Source: Hyphomicrobiales bacterium (GTDB taxonomy: Bacteria; Pseudomonadota; Alphaproteobacteria; Rhizobiales; Rhizobiaceae). Taken from it: a stretch of 64,000 nucleotides of DNA. Made by a program: the position numbers and the translations under genes. Positions within the stretch are counted from its first letter, which is position 1; each line of letters begins with the position of its first letter. Positions 34,540 to 43,413 of this stretch are shown here, in pieces. The stretch lies in contig UBTY01000004.1 in the NCBI GenBank assembly GCA_900468535.1, positions 91,635-155,634 on the forward strand. The letters are read 5' to 3'. Under the pieces are notes generated by a model. That model made no database searches. It was not told where the DNA came from and saw only the letters and a list, made by a program, of their open reading frames with translations.

Positions 34540-35631
34540 ATGCGCATCGTGCACATTCTCAATCATACCCGGCGGCTGAACGGACATGTACATGCCATGG
34601 TTGACCTGGCCTGTGCTCAGGCTGCCGTTGGACACGATGTTTGCGTCGCGAGCGGAGGAGGGGATTTCGACGAACTTCTACGCCGAAAGGGCATTCGTAC
34701 CGTGGCGGTCGATCATCGAAGGGCGGTTCCAACGCTCCTTCGAAGCGTCCTCATTCTTCGCCGGCTCCTGCGCGATTTCAGCCCGGCTGTCGTTCACGCG
34801 CATATGATGACGAGCGCTGTCCTGGCCTTTCCGGTTTGTCGGTTGGCTGGCATTCCTCTGATCACTACCGTGCACAACGAGTTCGAAAAGAGCGCGACGT
34901 TAATGGGTCTCGGGACGAGGGTCATTGCGGTCAGCGATGCCGTAAATGCGTCGATGCAGAGGCGAGGCATATCCTCGTCGAGAATAGACACCGTATTGAA
35001 TGGAACCATTGGCGCCGCCCGCTATGAGGGTCGCAGCGAGGTGCCGGCACAACTGCAATCGCCCAGCGTCCTTTTTGTCGGGGGCCTGCATCCGCGCAAA
35101 GGCCTTCCTGATCTGCTGAACGCATTCGACATTGTTCACAAAAGCCGCCCCGACGTGCGGCTCTATATTGTCGGCGATGGGCCGCTTCGGCAAGAATACC
35201 GGAGTATGGCTGATGCCCTATCCAGCTCGTCTTCGGTAGAGTTTATCGGGCCATCGATTGACCCCTATCCGTACATGTTGGCCGCCGATGTCTTCGTGCT
35301 GCCTTCGCACGCCGACCCGGCGCCTCTTGTTCTGTCGGAAGCGCGCGAGGCAGGTTGCGCAATTGTGGGCACGGACGTCGACGGCATACCGCAACTGCTT
35401 GAAAACGGCGCCGCAGGTATCCTGGTTCCACCGAATAATCCAACTGCCATTGCCGAGGCGTTAAAGGATCTTTTGGCGTCACCCGAGAATGTCGGCCTTT
35501 GGAAGGCTAAAAGTCAGTTTCGGATCGAAGACCTGCGCATCGATCGCGTTCTGCGCCAAACGTTCGAAGTCTATTCCGCTGCAATTTCTGGTAAAAACAG
35601 CTCTCGTAGCCAATTCGCGAACAGCGCTTGA
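34540..35631 (+). CDS. Glycosyltransferase family 4
   Basis: 363 aa GT-B enzyme. N-terminal domain MRIVHILNHTRRLNGHVHAMVDLA with the HAHMMTSAVLAF loop; C-terminal domain SVLFVGGLHPRKGLPDLLNAF, LYIVGDGPLRQEY and the donor-site DVFVLPSHADPAPLVLSEAREAGC. It is the last gene of the small glycan cluster (GMC oxidoreductase, epimerase, GT4). No Wzx/Wzy or export gene is present, so the product may feed a pathway encoded elsewhere. Confidence 0.84.
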   Translation: MRIVHILNHTRRLNGHVHAMVDLACAQAAVGHDVCVASGGGDFDELLRRKGIRTVAVDHRRAVPTLLRSVLILRRLLRDFSPAVVHAHMMTSAVLAFPVCRLAGIPLITTVHNEFEKSATLMGLGTRVIAVSDAVNASMQRRGISSSRIDTVLNGTIGAARYEGRSEVPAQLQSPSVLFVGGLHPRKGLPDLLNAFDIVHKSRPDVRLYIVGDGPLRQEYRSMADALSSSSSVEFIGPSIDPYPYMLAADVFVLPSHADPAPLVLSEAREAGCAIVGTDVDGIPQLLENGAAGILVPPNNPTAIAEALKDLLASPENVGLWKAKSQFRIEDLRIDRVLRQTFEVYSAAISGKNSSRSQFANSA

Positions 35632-35763
35632 GCGCCGGGAGACCAATCCCCTGCATCGCGCAAGGACACTCGAGTGATGGTGTCCAGTTCTGCCGATATC
35701 TTGCTCGTGATGAGATATCTTACGGGCGGTCGCAGCCGGTCAAGGCGCGCGACGACCAGACCG

Positions 35764-37299
35764 TCAGCCTTCGTGAATGAAGGGCTCCGTGCGAGGTCGT
35801 ATCACATGCTGAACCTCAAAGAGGTGGCGGATTCTAGCCGTTAGCGTGGAAGGGTGATTGTTTTCGGGAAGCATCTCTTCGCCAAACAGGTGCTTCTCGG
35901 AATCGATGCGCCGGGATAGCAGAACGCCCAACTCGTCTGCGAGCGAGGGGCGCTGTCGCATGACTGCGGCGAGCTGGTCCTTTGCTATTTCGTAGGCAAC
36001 GACCAGGGTCAGCGCGGTGATATTGCCGGGCTCGAGCGCGCCCATGAGAACGCCGCGTTCTCCGAACAGATCTCCAGGCGCAAGCCGGTTCAACTCGATG
36101 TGCTCGCCCCGTGTCTCGCGCTCAACCACTGCTACGCCGCTGCGGACGACCATGAGCGAGGTCAGCGAGGTGTCCTGCGATGCGATCACGGTTCCCTTGC
36201 GGAAGGTTTGCCGCTTCATGCTTGCCGCCAGCGTTTCCTTTTCTTCTTCCGTCAACGTTGCGAAGAGGGGAACGGTATTGACCAGCCGCCATGCGGAGCC
36301 GGGATGCTTTGCGAGCAGTCCTTCCTGAGCCGCATTGACGTCCACCAGCGCATCTCCGCCGGGCGGAGACAGCTGCAGCCCGTCAGCCTTAAGATGCCTG
36401 AAAACGAGGTCGTAGATCTCGTTTTTCGCCGGCGACACCCGGCCAATGCCACTGACCCGGAACGACAACTCGATCTCGACACCGTTGCCGTCGAGGGCAA
36501 CGATATTCGCAGAAGGGCTAGGCTCCTTCAGGATGAGGTTACTGCTCAAGAGCACCTCGCGCATCGTTTCCTCGATCGCCGACGGTGGCTTCGTCGGCAG
36601 CACGCGAACCCTGATCGAGACGCCGTGGATTTCGTCAGGGCTCGTCAGGTTGGTGAGGCGTCGTTTGGCGAGGATGCTGTTCGGAACGATCACGACGTCG
36701 TTGGTGTTGTTCAGGAGATGCGTGGACCGCCAGTTCGTCTCGATGACGCGCCCTTGCACCGCGTCGTCGAGCACGATCCAGTCTCCAACGCTATAAGGTC
36801 TTCCAAGGTTAAGTGCGACACCGGAAAAAACGTCATTCAACGTACTCTGCAACGCCAGACCCAGGACGATGGCGAAAACACCCGACGTTGCGATCAGCGT
36901 ACCGACAGGCACACTGAAGACATAAGCAATGACCGACAGTCCCGCCCCGACATAGATGGCGCCGACGACCAGGTCCTGCAGCAGCCTTCCCTCACGGGGC
37001 TTTCTCTCGAGGATAAGGAAGAGCCGCACCGAACTGACGAGCACCATCGCGCCGGCAATCCACCAGATCGACTTTGCCAGCCCCACGAAGACCCTCCACG
37101 AAAGGTCTTCGGCTTTCACGTCAGGTGCATACGGCTCGATCCCATGCGACAGGAGACTCATCGTCAGAAGGGCGAAAAACGCGATGTTGGCGATCAGGCG
37201 GAGAGTTGGATTCTTTCCGAAAATCAGCCGCGCCGCGCCGCTAAGGATGACCAGCGAGACGAATTGAAAGACTGGATTGCCAAGAATATCAGGCGACAT
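35764..37299 (-). CDS. MscS-type channel with C-terminal cNMP-binding-like domain
   Basis: 511 aa. Four N-terminal membrane segments lead to a pore helix and MscS beta domain (GLALQSTLNDVFSGVALNLGRP, SVGDWIVLDD, GRVIETNWRSTHLLNNTNDVVIVPN). After the cytoplasmic cage, residues from about 345 form a CRP-like cyclic-nucleotide domain (LFATLTEEEKETLAASM, GTVIASQDTSLTSLMVVRSG). The phosphate-binding loop GDLFGERGVLMGALEPGN has Asn where the phosphate-binding Arg normally sits, so nucleotide binding is doubtful. This bCNG-type fusion is known in rhizobia. It is monocistronic. Confidence 0.85.
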   Translation of the reverse strand: MSPDILGNPVFQFVSLVILSGAARLIFGKNPTLRLIANIAFFALLTMSLLSHGIEPYAPDVKAEDLSWRVFVGLAKSIWWIAGAMVLVSSVRLFLILERKPREGRLLQDLVVGAIYVGAGLSVIAYVFSVPVGTLIATSGVFAIVLGLALQSTLNDVFSGVALNLGRPYSVGDWIVLDDAVQGRVIETNWRSTHLLNNTNDVVIVPNSILAKRRLTNLTSPDEIHGVSIRVRVLPTKPPSAIEETMREVLLSSNLILKEPSPSANIVALDGNGVEIELSFRVSGIGRVSPAKNEIYDLVFRHLKADGLQLSPPGGDALVDVNAAQEGLLAKHPGSAWRLVNTVPLFATLTEEEKETLAASMKRQTFRKGTVIASQDTSLTSLMVVRSGVAVVERETRGEHIELNRLAPGDLFGERGVLMGALEPGNITALTLVVAYEIAKDQLAAVMRQRPSLADELGVLLSRRIDSEKHLFGEEMLPENNHPSTLTARIRHLFEVQHVIRPRTEPFIHEG

Positions 37300-37444
37300 A
37301 GCGATCCTATGGTGCGGCGATGGCCTGTCTTATAACCCGCAACGAAGCACCAAGGAATGGCGAGGAGCAGGCAAATGAAGCGCGATTACCCACAGCCGCG
37401 CCGCAGCCATGCAGATTACGGTTGGTCGAGCGCTTCGATGCGGA

Positions 37445-38452
37445 TCAGGGCTTCACGCCTTCGCTTCTCAACAGGCTTGGCGGCAGATGATGAAGCCGGT
37501 TCCAGGCCCTTCGAAACTGCCTTGCGGACGAAAAGCCGGCCCGGTCGGCAACCGCATCGATGCTGAGACGCGAGCCTTCCAGGAGCTCTTTGGCGAGCGC
37601 AAGGCGGATGCGGTTGACGTAATCGGTCACGCTCATTCCAACATGCTCGTTGAACAACCGTGACAGATGGCGCGGACTGGTGGCCGCGACATCGGCGAGA
37701 AGCTCCACCGACCAGGCATGGGCAGGATCTGCGCCGATTGCATCCTGCGCCTTGTGGATCGCCTGATGCATATGGCTGCGCCCCTGTAGCCAGGGCGAAA
37801 GTTGCGGGTCTGCGCCCGCCCGGCGCAGATAGATAACAAGCGTGCGGGCTGCCGCCAGTGCTGTCGGATGACCGACCTTGCGTGCGACGATCGCGAGCAT
37901 CAGGTCGATGCCCGCGGTGACACCCGCGCTGGTCATGCGCTCGCCGTCCTCCACGAACAATCGATTGTCACGCACCCGCGCGGTCGGCGCCAGCCGGCTG
38001 AGGTCCGGCAGCATTGAGTGGTGCGTCGTGCATTCGTAGCCTTCCAGCAAGCCGGCCCGCGCAGCCAGCAAGGCGCCCGAGCAGATGGTGACGAGCCCGA
38101 TGCCGGGCCGGATGCTCCCTCTCAGCCATCTGACAATAGTGTCTTCGGAGGGAGCATCGTCTAGCCGGTTCGGTGCTTCGATCTCGAGCGGTTCGTCCAC
38201 GGCGCCGCAGACAAGCACAAGCGCACCTTCCGGGAGACTCGTCGGCAGCGGGTCAATGCCGCTGAGGCGAAGCCCGACGGAACTGCGAACATCCGGGGTC
38301 GGGCCGACATAGGCGATGTCGAAACGAACTGCGGACTGCTCCAGATTGGCGCGACGCAGGACCTCGATCGGGCCGGCGATGTCGAGCATCAACGCGCGCG
38401 GCGGGACGACCACAAAAACGGGAATTGTCTGCAGTCGTTCCTGTTCGCTCAA
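37445..38452 (-). CDS. GlxA family regulator (DJ-1/PfpI plus AraC HTH)
   Basis: 335 aa. The N-terminal DJ-1/PfpI domain begins PVFVVVPPRALMLDIAGPIEVLRRAN and has VTICSGALLAARAGLLEG at the nucleophile elbow (Cys). The C-terminal AraC double HTH is SVELLADVAATSPRHLSRLF and SIDAVADRAGFSSARQFRRAW. Its ATG overlaps the stop of the cysteine hydrolase upstream by 4 bp, so they form one two-gene operon and the regulator probably senses that pathway. No other catabolic gene is linked. Confidence 0.86.
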   Translation of the reverse strand: MSEQERLQTIPVFVVVPPRALMLDIAGPIEVLRRANLEQSAVRFDIAYVGPTPDVRSSVGLRLSGIDPLPTSLPEGALVLVCGAVDEPLEIEAPNRLDDAPSEDTIVRWLRGSIRPGIGLVTICSGALLAARAGLLEGYECTTHHSMLPDLSRLAPTARVRDNRLFVEDGERMTSAGVTAGIDLMLAIVARKVGHPTALAAARTLVIYLRRAGADPQLSPWLQGRSHMHQAIHKAQDAIGADPAHAWSVELLADVAATSPRHLSRLFNEHVGMSVTDYVNRIRLALAKELLEGSRLSIDAVADRAGFSSARQFRRAWNRLHHLPPSLLRSEGVKP

Positions 38453-39009
38453 GCTGCCTGCTTCTCACCTGTTCGAAGGGCTTCCTCTACCGTCACGATG
38501 CGTGCGAAGCGTCCCGCCAGAACCAGCTCCGTTCGTGCCCTGATCTCTGCAGCGGACCATTCACGCCCACCCGCATCTGTCATCGGAAACGTCAAGGTCG
38601 CCTCGCTCACGTAGTCGACATCATAGCCGACGTCCGATGCATGTCGAGCAGTTGTCTCGCAGCACTGCTCGGTTCGGATGCCGGAAATAATGACCCGCCG
38701 GATGCCATTTGTCGTTAACCAGACATCGAGCCCACTGCCGACCAGAGCACTATGGCGATGCTTGTGGAACACTGTGTCCGGGGCAAGCGAAAGCGGCGCG
38801 ATCGTCTTCACGAAGCCGGCATCAATTGAAAAGGCACCGTCTTCGTCGACGTGGAAAATCTGCACGACCGGAATTCCGGCTTTCTTGGCACCGTCTATGA
38901 GCGCCTGCTGGCGCGGCAGATAGGATGAGAACTCGTCGTCGCGAAAATAAGAGCGTTGGCGAAACGATTCCTGGGCGTCGATAACAAGCAGTGCTGAGTG
39001 ATGTGGCAT
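38449..39009 (-). CDS. Isochorismatase-family cysteine hydrolase
   Basis: 186 aa with the family triad: Asp11 (VIDAQESF), Lys83 (FHKHRHSAL) and Cys116 (GIRTEQCCETTAR). Members are nicotinamidase/N-carbamoylsarcosine-amidase-type amidohydrolases. GAAAGGA stands 8 bp before the ATG. Co-translated with the GlxA-like regulator; a 14-bp palindrome lies in its leader. Substrate unknown. Confidence 0.86.
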   Translation of the reverse strand: MPHHSALLVIDAQESFRQRSYFRDDEFSSYLPRQQALIDGAKKAGIPVVQIFHVDEDGAFSIDAGFVKTIAPLSLAPDTVFHKHRHSALVGSGLDVWLTTNGIRRVIISGIRTEQCCETTARHASDVGYDVDYVSEATLTFPMTDAGGREWSAAEIRARTELVLAGRFARIVTVEEALRTGEKQAA

Positions 39010-39030
39010 CGTAGCAATCCTTTCATTGTC

Positions 39031-39044
39031 TGTTCAATTGAACA
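39031..39044. promoter_or_regulatory. 14-bp palindrome in the hydrolase-regulator leader
   Basis: TGTTCAATTGAACA is perfectly symmetrical and ends 21 bp before the hydrolase ATG (minus strand). A candidate autoregulatory operator for the GlxA-like protein or part of the promoter. Confidence 0.45.
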
Positions 39045-39186
39045 AACAGGATTCTTCACGTCGGTTCGACACCACCTACGGACCACTAGAGGACAAATCA
39101 CGCCAAACTGCGATAATTACGTGGCCGCGTCATGTGCTTCCATCGATCTGCATACTGCCACGAAGCAGTAGCCAGGCACTTCGGCG

Positions 39187-40917
39187 TCATGCCGTACCAA
39201 GTCCATGCAACGATAGCGCTTCTGAATAAGCTGCCGTTACGACCGGCAAGACGAGCCGGCTCGGGTACGCAGCGCCCGAGAAAATTCGTTGCTCCGCCAC
39301 TATGAAGTCCGAAGCCTTGGCAAGGGTCGATGGCACGTCCGACTGCGGGTTGCGGTCGAAACGCGGATAGTTGGAGGATGCGCATTGCAGTCGCAATCGG
39401 CGCCCCTTCCTGAACAGTCGACTAATGTGCCCGAGGCGAACGGTCACTTCTACCGGCTGCTCTGCACTTGTGTCACCTCGCTCCCATCGAAGGATCCCGT
39501 CGACGATACCGATGCTCCTGTCTTCAGCGTCCACCTCGCACAGCCTGGCCGTCCAATCGCAGGTTGGAGCTGAGGACGTTACCCAGAGGCTGACGGTCAC
39601 GAGTCCTGTCACGTCGAGATCGTCCCGAAGTGGCTCGCCAGTGAAGATCAAGAGGTCATCGCGCAGTTCGATCGTCGTTTGGTCGATGGGGCCGGAATTG
39701 CGTCCCTGCAGTAGGCCGGGGAGAAACGTCGCGCCGCCTGCGCTCGGCACGGGCGATGAAGGATCAGAGACGAAGCCGGCGCTTGCTGTCGGTCCGGGCA
39801 GCGTATCCAGACTGCCACGATCGCTGCTGAGGAAATGAGAAACCAGCGTCGTGTTCGGCAAGGGCCAGTCCGGCGCCGCGTGCCAGCTGTTTGAACCCGA
39901 GCGGAAATAGCGAACGACGGGCGAGGCCGGCTGGCGGCCCATCAGGATGTCGTCGAAGAAGGCGAGGTTCTCTTCGGGCAGCTCGACCGTCGAAGCGGCA
40001 TAGCCCAACCACTCGGTTCCCTGCCAATCGCTCGGATTTCCATGTGACCACGGGCCAATGATCAGCCGGTCTGGCATGGCGCCGTCATCCGACCACCGCG
40101 ACTTTGCCTTCTCAAAAAGCTCGAGCGAGCCTTCGAGAAAGATGTCGTTCCAGCCCGCGACGACGAGCATCGCGGGCTTGTTGTCTTCTGTCCAATCAAC
40201 GCGTTCGGAAATCTGCTTGCCGCACACCGCCTCCGGATCGAACCATTCCCGTACATAGGGCGCAAGCTCGATCAACGTGTTGTCGAGAACAGGAAGCCGA
40301 GCGAAAGCCGCAGCGGGATCCTGTTGGAGCCGCTGAAGCAGAGCCGTTGCACGTTCGCGTGCACCTGATGGCATTGTCGCCATTCGACGCTGGAGGTGAT
40401 CGGGGCCGAGCGATTCGATGATCCACAACATCAAGAACGCCAGTTCGAGGCCCCCCCCCCGATACATCCACGTGTCGTCATGGCGAAGCGTTGTGAGTTG
40501 CGGCGCGATCGCTGAAAGGCCCGGCGGGTTCTCCGATAGAGCCAGCACCTGCGTGGCGCCGACATAGGACGCCCCGAACATCGCGACCTTTCCGTTACAG
40601 AACGGCTGCGACCTCAGCCAGTCGATCGTATCGGCGCCGTCTCGTCCCTCGAACTCGAAGGGGACGAATTCGCCGCCTGATTGATATCGCCCGCGCGTAT
40701 CCTGTATGGCGATTGCATAGCCGCGGCGAAGCGCCGTTTGAAACTCGAGCGCCGAAATATACTGCGAGCCGAAGGGCGTTTCCTTCCGATAGGGTGTCCG
40801 TTGCAGAAGTACCGGGCTGGCGCCGTCCGTCGCCGGAAGCCAGATGTCGGTCTTCAGGACAACGCCGTCCCGCATCGTCACGTCGACGTTGTCGAGCAGC
40901 CTGAATGTCGCTTGCAT
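39187..40917 (-). CDS. CocE/NonD-family hydrolase
   Basis: 576 aa from the ATG MQATFRLLDN; a TTG three codons earlier would overlap the permease stop. Alpha/beta-hydrolase (peptidase S15) domain: nucleophile in MFGASYVGATQ, oxyanion region IAIQDTRGRYQSGGEF, Asp in VVAGWNDIF and His in IIGPWSHGNP. The C-terminal X-Pro-dipeptidyl-peptidase beta-sandwich follows (LTVSLWVTSS-type and RLRLQCASSNYPRFDRNP). It hydrolyses an ester or acyl bond. It follows the sugar permease by 5 bp, unusual company that suggests de-acylation of an imported sugar ester. A ten-base G run lies in its coding strand. Confidence 0.83.
   Translation of the reverse strand: MQATFRLLDNVDVTMRDGVVLKTDIWLPATDGASPVLLQRTPYRKETPFGSQYISALEFQTALRRGYAIAIQDTRGRYQSGGEFVPFEFEGRDGADTIDWLRSQPFCNGKVAMFGASYVGATQVLALSENPPGLSAIAPQLTTLRHDDTWMYRGGGLELAFLMLWIIESLGPDHLQRRMATMPSGARERATALLQRLQQDPAAAFARLPVLDNTLIELAPYVREWFDPEAVCGKQISERVDWTEDNKPAMLVVAGWNDIFLEGSLELFEKAKSRWSDDGAMPDRLIIGPWSHGNPSDWQGTEWLGYAASTVELPEENLAFFDDILMGRQPASPVVRYFRSGSNSWHAAPDWPLPNTTLVSHFLSSDRGSLDTLPGPTASAGFVSDPSSPVPSAGGATFLPGLLQGRNSGPIDQTTIELRDDLLIFTGEPLRDDLDVTGLVTVSLWVTSSAPTCDWTARLCEVDAEDRSIGIVDGILRWERGDTSAEQPVEVTVRLGHISRLFRKGRRLRLQCASSNYPRFDRNPQSDVPSTLAKASDFIVAEQRIFSGAAYPSRLVLPVVTAAYSEALSLHGLGTA
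40451..40460. repeat. Ten-base homopolymer inside the CocE-like gene
   Basis: Ten consecutive C on the plus strand (G on the coding strand) encode the in-frame RGGGL of MYRGGGLEL. One-base slippage would truncate the hydrolase, so it is a candidate contingency tract or an assembly weak spot. Confidence 0.7.
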
Positions 40918-40922
40918 CGTTC

Positions 40923-41921
40923 TCAACGCCCCCCGACGAGACGTTGCCGGAGTTGATCGAAGGAAACGGCGAGAATGAGCAGGAGGCCGGTGGCAGCCTG
41001 CTGCCAGGACGAGTTGATGTTCATCAGTGTCAGTCCATTGTTCAAGACGCCGACAATCAGCAGCCCGATCACCGTGCCGAACATCGTGCCGGTGCCTCCC
41101 TTCAGCGACGTCCCGCCAAGAATGACCGCCGTCACGACCGCAAGTTCAAGACCGAGACCGGTCGTGCCGGACGTCGATCCAAGCTGTGAGGCGCTCATCA
41201 GTCCGCCGAGGCCGATAAACGCGCCGGACAAAAGGAAGCTCAGGAAAACCACCCGCTTCGTCTTAATGCCGACCAGGCGTGCAGCGTTCTCATTGGCACC
41301 GATCGCATAGATAGACCGGCCGAAAACCGTACGTTTCAGGACGATGCCGACAACGACTGCCACCAGCACGAAGACGAGCGCCGAAATCGGGATGTTGAGA
41401 AACGGCCGCCAGATCGCCCAGTCGAAATTCGATATCAGCAGGTTCTTGCCGCCGCCGATCGATTGGGTCAGCCCCCGGAAGATCGCAAGGGTGCCGAGTG
41501 TCGTGATCAGCGCGTTGACGCCGATCTTCGTGACCAGGAAGCCATTGATGACTCCGATCGCCATGCCGACAAGCAGGGCGAGCGCACTCGCCGGGATCAC
41601 CCCGATGCTGTTTGCCGTCAATGCCATCACCAGTGCGACGAAGGCGACGCCGCTGCCGACCGACAGATCGAATTGGCCGGCGATGAGAAGCATCGTTCCG
41701 CCGGCGGCGAGGACGCCGGTGATCGACAAGGCAGTGATGACATTGACCCAATTGCCCCAGGTCAAGAAGTAGGGCGAGCTCAACGAGAAGAAGACAATCT
41801 CTGCTAACAGGAATGCGAGCAGCGCGGCGGATTCCGGTGCCCTTCTCCAGATGGGTGTCTTGTCGCCGGCCGAGTCGAGATCTGTCATGGCTGTTATTGC
41901 CTTGGATTGGTTGTCATGCAT
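40923..41921 (-). CDS. Sugar ABC transporter permease, RbsC type
   Basis: About 332 aa from ATG MHDNQSKAITAM; an inner ATG at 41885 (MTDLDSAGDK) is an alternative. About ten membrane segments: ALSITGVLAAGGTMLLIAGQFDLSVGS, TKIGVNALITTLGTLAIFRG, and the loop FGRSIYAIGANENAARLVGI typical of ribose/fructose-type permeases. The start overlaps the ATPase stop by 8 bp. Works with the ATPase and binding protein encoded upstream. Confidence 0.87.
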   Translation of the reverse strand: MHDNQSKAITAMTDLDSAGDKTPIWRRAPESAALLAFLLAEIVFFSLSSPYFLTWGNWVNVITALSITGVLAAGGTMLLIAGQFDLSVGSGVAFVALVMALTANSIGVIPASALALLVGMAIGVINGFLVTKIGVNALITTLGTLAIFRGLTQSIGGGKNLLISNFDWAIWRPFLNIPISALVFVLVAVVVGIVLKRTVFGRSIYAIGANENAARLVGIKTKRVVFLSFLLSGAFIGLGGLMSASQLGSTSGTTGLGLELAVVTAVILGGTSLKGGTGTMFGTVIGLLIVGVLNNGLTLMNINSSWQQAATGLLLILAVSFDQLRQRLVGGR

Positions 41922-43413
41922 GGACACCGCCTCCAGCGGCTTCGGTCAGGGTTTCAGTTGAAATTTGATCGTGCGGGATTTCCGTGACCATCTGTCCACG
42001 GATCAGGATCAGTGCTCGGCTGGCCACCGCATTGATGTCTTCATAATCGGAGGTCGCGATAATGATGGCGTGGCCCTTGGCAGCCAGTTCAGCAAGAACG
42101 CGGTAGATCTCCTGGCGGGCACCAACATCGACGCCGCGCGTCGGTTCTGTCAGCACCAGTATCCTGGAACCTGCCTCGAGCCAGCGACCAAGAAGTACTT
42201 TCTGCTGGTTGCCCCCGGACAGCTCGGTGATGGTCTGATTGCCTGAGGGATCCGCTTTCACGCGAAGTTCGCGATGCCATCGAGAGTAGGCGGAGCTCAG
42301 CCGCTCGCCACTCAATACGCCGTGCCTGGCCAATCTCGACCAGCTCGGCGCCGAGAGGTTTTCGGCCAGCGTCATGGTCCGCAGCAGTCCTTCGCTGGCG
42401 CGATCCGCGGGCAAGTGGCCGATCGAGGCCGCGATCGCCTCGGCGGGATGCCGGAAGTGCTTAGGGCTTCCGTCGACGAGAAGCGTGCCGCTGTCGAATG
42501 GGCGCGCACCAACCAAGGACGCGGACAGCTCCTGAACCCCTGAGCCGACCTTGCCGTACATGCCGAGAATCTCGCCGGGTCTCAGCGTGAAAGAGATATC
42601 CGAAAATGCATCCGAGCCGAGATGCGCGACCTCAAGCACCGGCCTTGCCGTAGATGCGGGGGCGGCGAGCGAGTGACGGGCATGGGCGACCGCCCGTCCC
42701 ACCATCGCCTCGATTACCTGCTCCTGATTGACCTCAAGGGTCGGGCGATCCAATGACACACGGCCGTCGCGCAGAACGCAGACCCGGTCGGCGAGTGCAA
42801 AGACCTCGTCGAGACGGTGCGTTATGTAGAGAACAGCCGCGCCGCGCTCGGCCAGGCGGCGGATCAGCTGAAAGAGCTTGCGCGCTTCTGCGTCGGAAAG
42901 TGCGGCCGTCGCCTCGTCGAATATGATGCATTTCGATGCGCCGATCGTTGCGCGGGCGATCTCGATGATCTGGCGCTCGCCAAGGCGAAGGTTCGCGACC
43001 TTGGCTGTCATTGGTAGATCGGCTCCGAGAAGGTCGAGCGCCTCTCGCGCCATCTTCTGCATGGCACGTCTATCGAGAAGGCCACCTTTGGTTGGCCAGG
43101 CGCCGAGAACGATGTTCTCGGCAACCGTCAGGGTAGGGGCGTCGGCGATCTCCTGGGCGATCAGCCGTATGCCGGCTTGCCTTGCATCGCTGACGCTGTG
43201 GAAGGATGACACCTTGCCGTCCACCGTTATCGTTCCTTCGTCTGGGCGGTGGTCTCCAGCCAGAATGCGCACGAAGGTGGATTTCCCGGCACCATTTTCT
43301 CCGAGAAGCGCGGTGATCGTGCCGCCGGCAAGGTCGAGGTCTACACCATGCAGAACCTCAACCGGGCCAAACGATTTCCGGATGCCGCGGACGGCAAGGA
43401 AGTCCTTCGTCAT
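41914..43413 (-). CDS. Sugar ABC transporter ATPase, double-domain RbsA type
   Basis: 499 aa with two tandem ATPase domains. First: GENGAGKST Walker A (about 37-45), a divergent signature NLRLGERQIIEIARA and IIFDEATAALS. Second: YGKVGSGVQE in place of Walker A (degenerate, as usual in RbsA), then ELSGGNQQKVLLGRWLE and LTEPTRGVDVGA. It overlaps both neighbours by a few bases. Energises import by the permease encoded next. Confidence 0.88.
   Translation of the reverse strand: MTKDFLAVRGIRKSFGPVEVLHGVDLDLAGGTITALLGENGAGKSTFVRILAGDHRPDEGTITVDGKVSSFHSVSDARQAGIRLIAQEIADAPTLTVAENIVLGAWPTKGGLLDRRAMQKMAREALDLLGADLPMTAKVANLRLGERQIIEIARATIGASKCIIFDEATAALSDAEARKLFQLIRRLAERGAAVLYITHRLDEVFALADRVCVLRDGRVSLDRPTLEVNQEQVIEAMVGRAVAHARHSLAAPASTARPVLEVAHLGSDAFSDISFTLRPGEILGMYGKVGSGVQELSASLVGARPFDSGTLLVDGSPKHFRHPAEAIAASIGHLPADRASEGLLRTMTLAENLSAPSWSRLARHGVLSGERLSSAYSRWHRELRVKADPSGNQTITELSGGNQQKVLLGRWLEAGSRILVLTEPTRGVDVGARQEIYRVLAELAAKGHAIIIATSDYEDINAVASRALILIRGQMVTEIPHDQISTETLTEAAGGGVHA

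Noticed and set aside
36100..37335. Long plus-strand frame of 411 codons opposite the MscS gene
   Set aside because: Shadow of the GC-rich MscS coding frame; composition is Arg/His/Asp-rich with no domain, and the minus-strand MscS/cNMP homology is clear.
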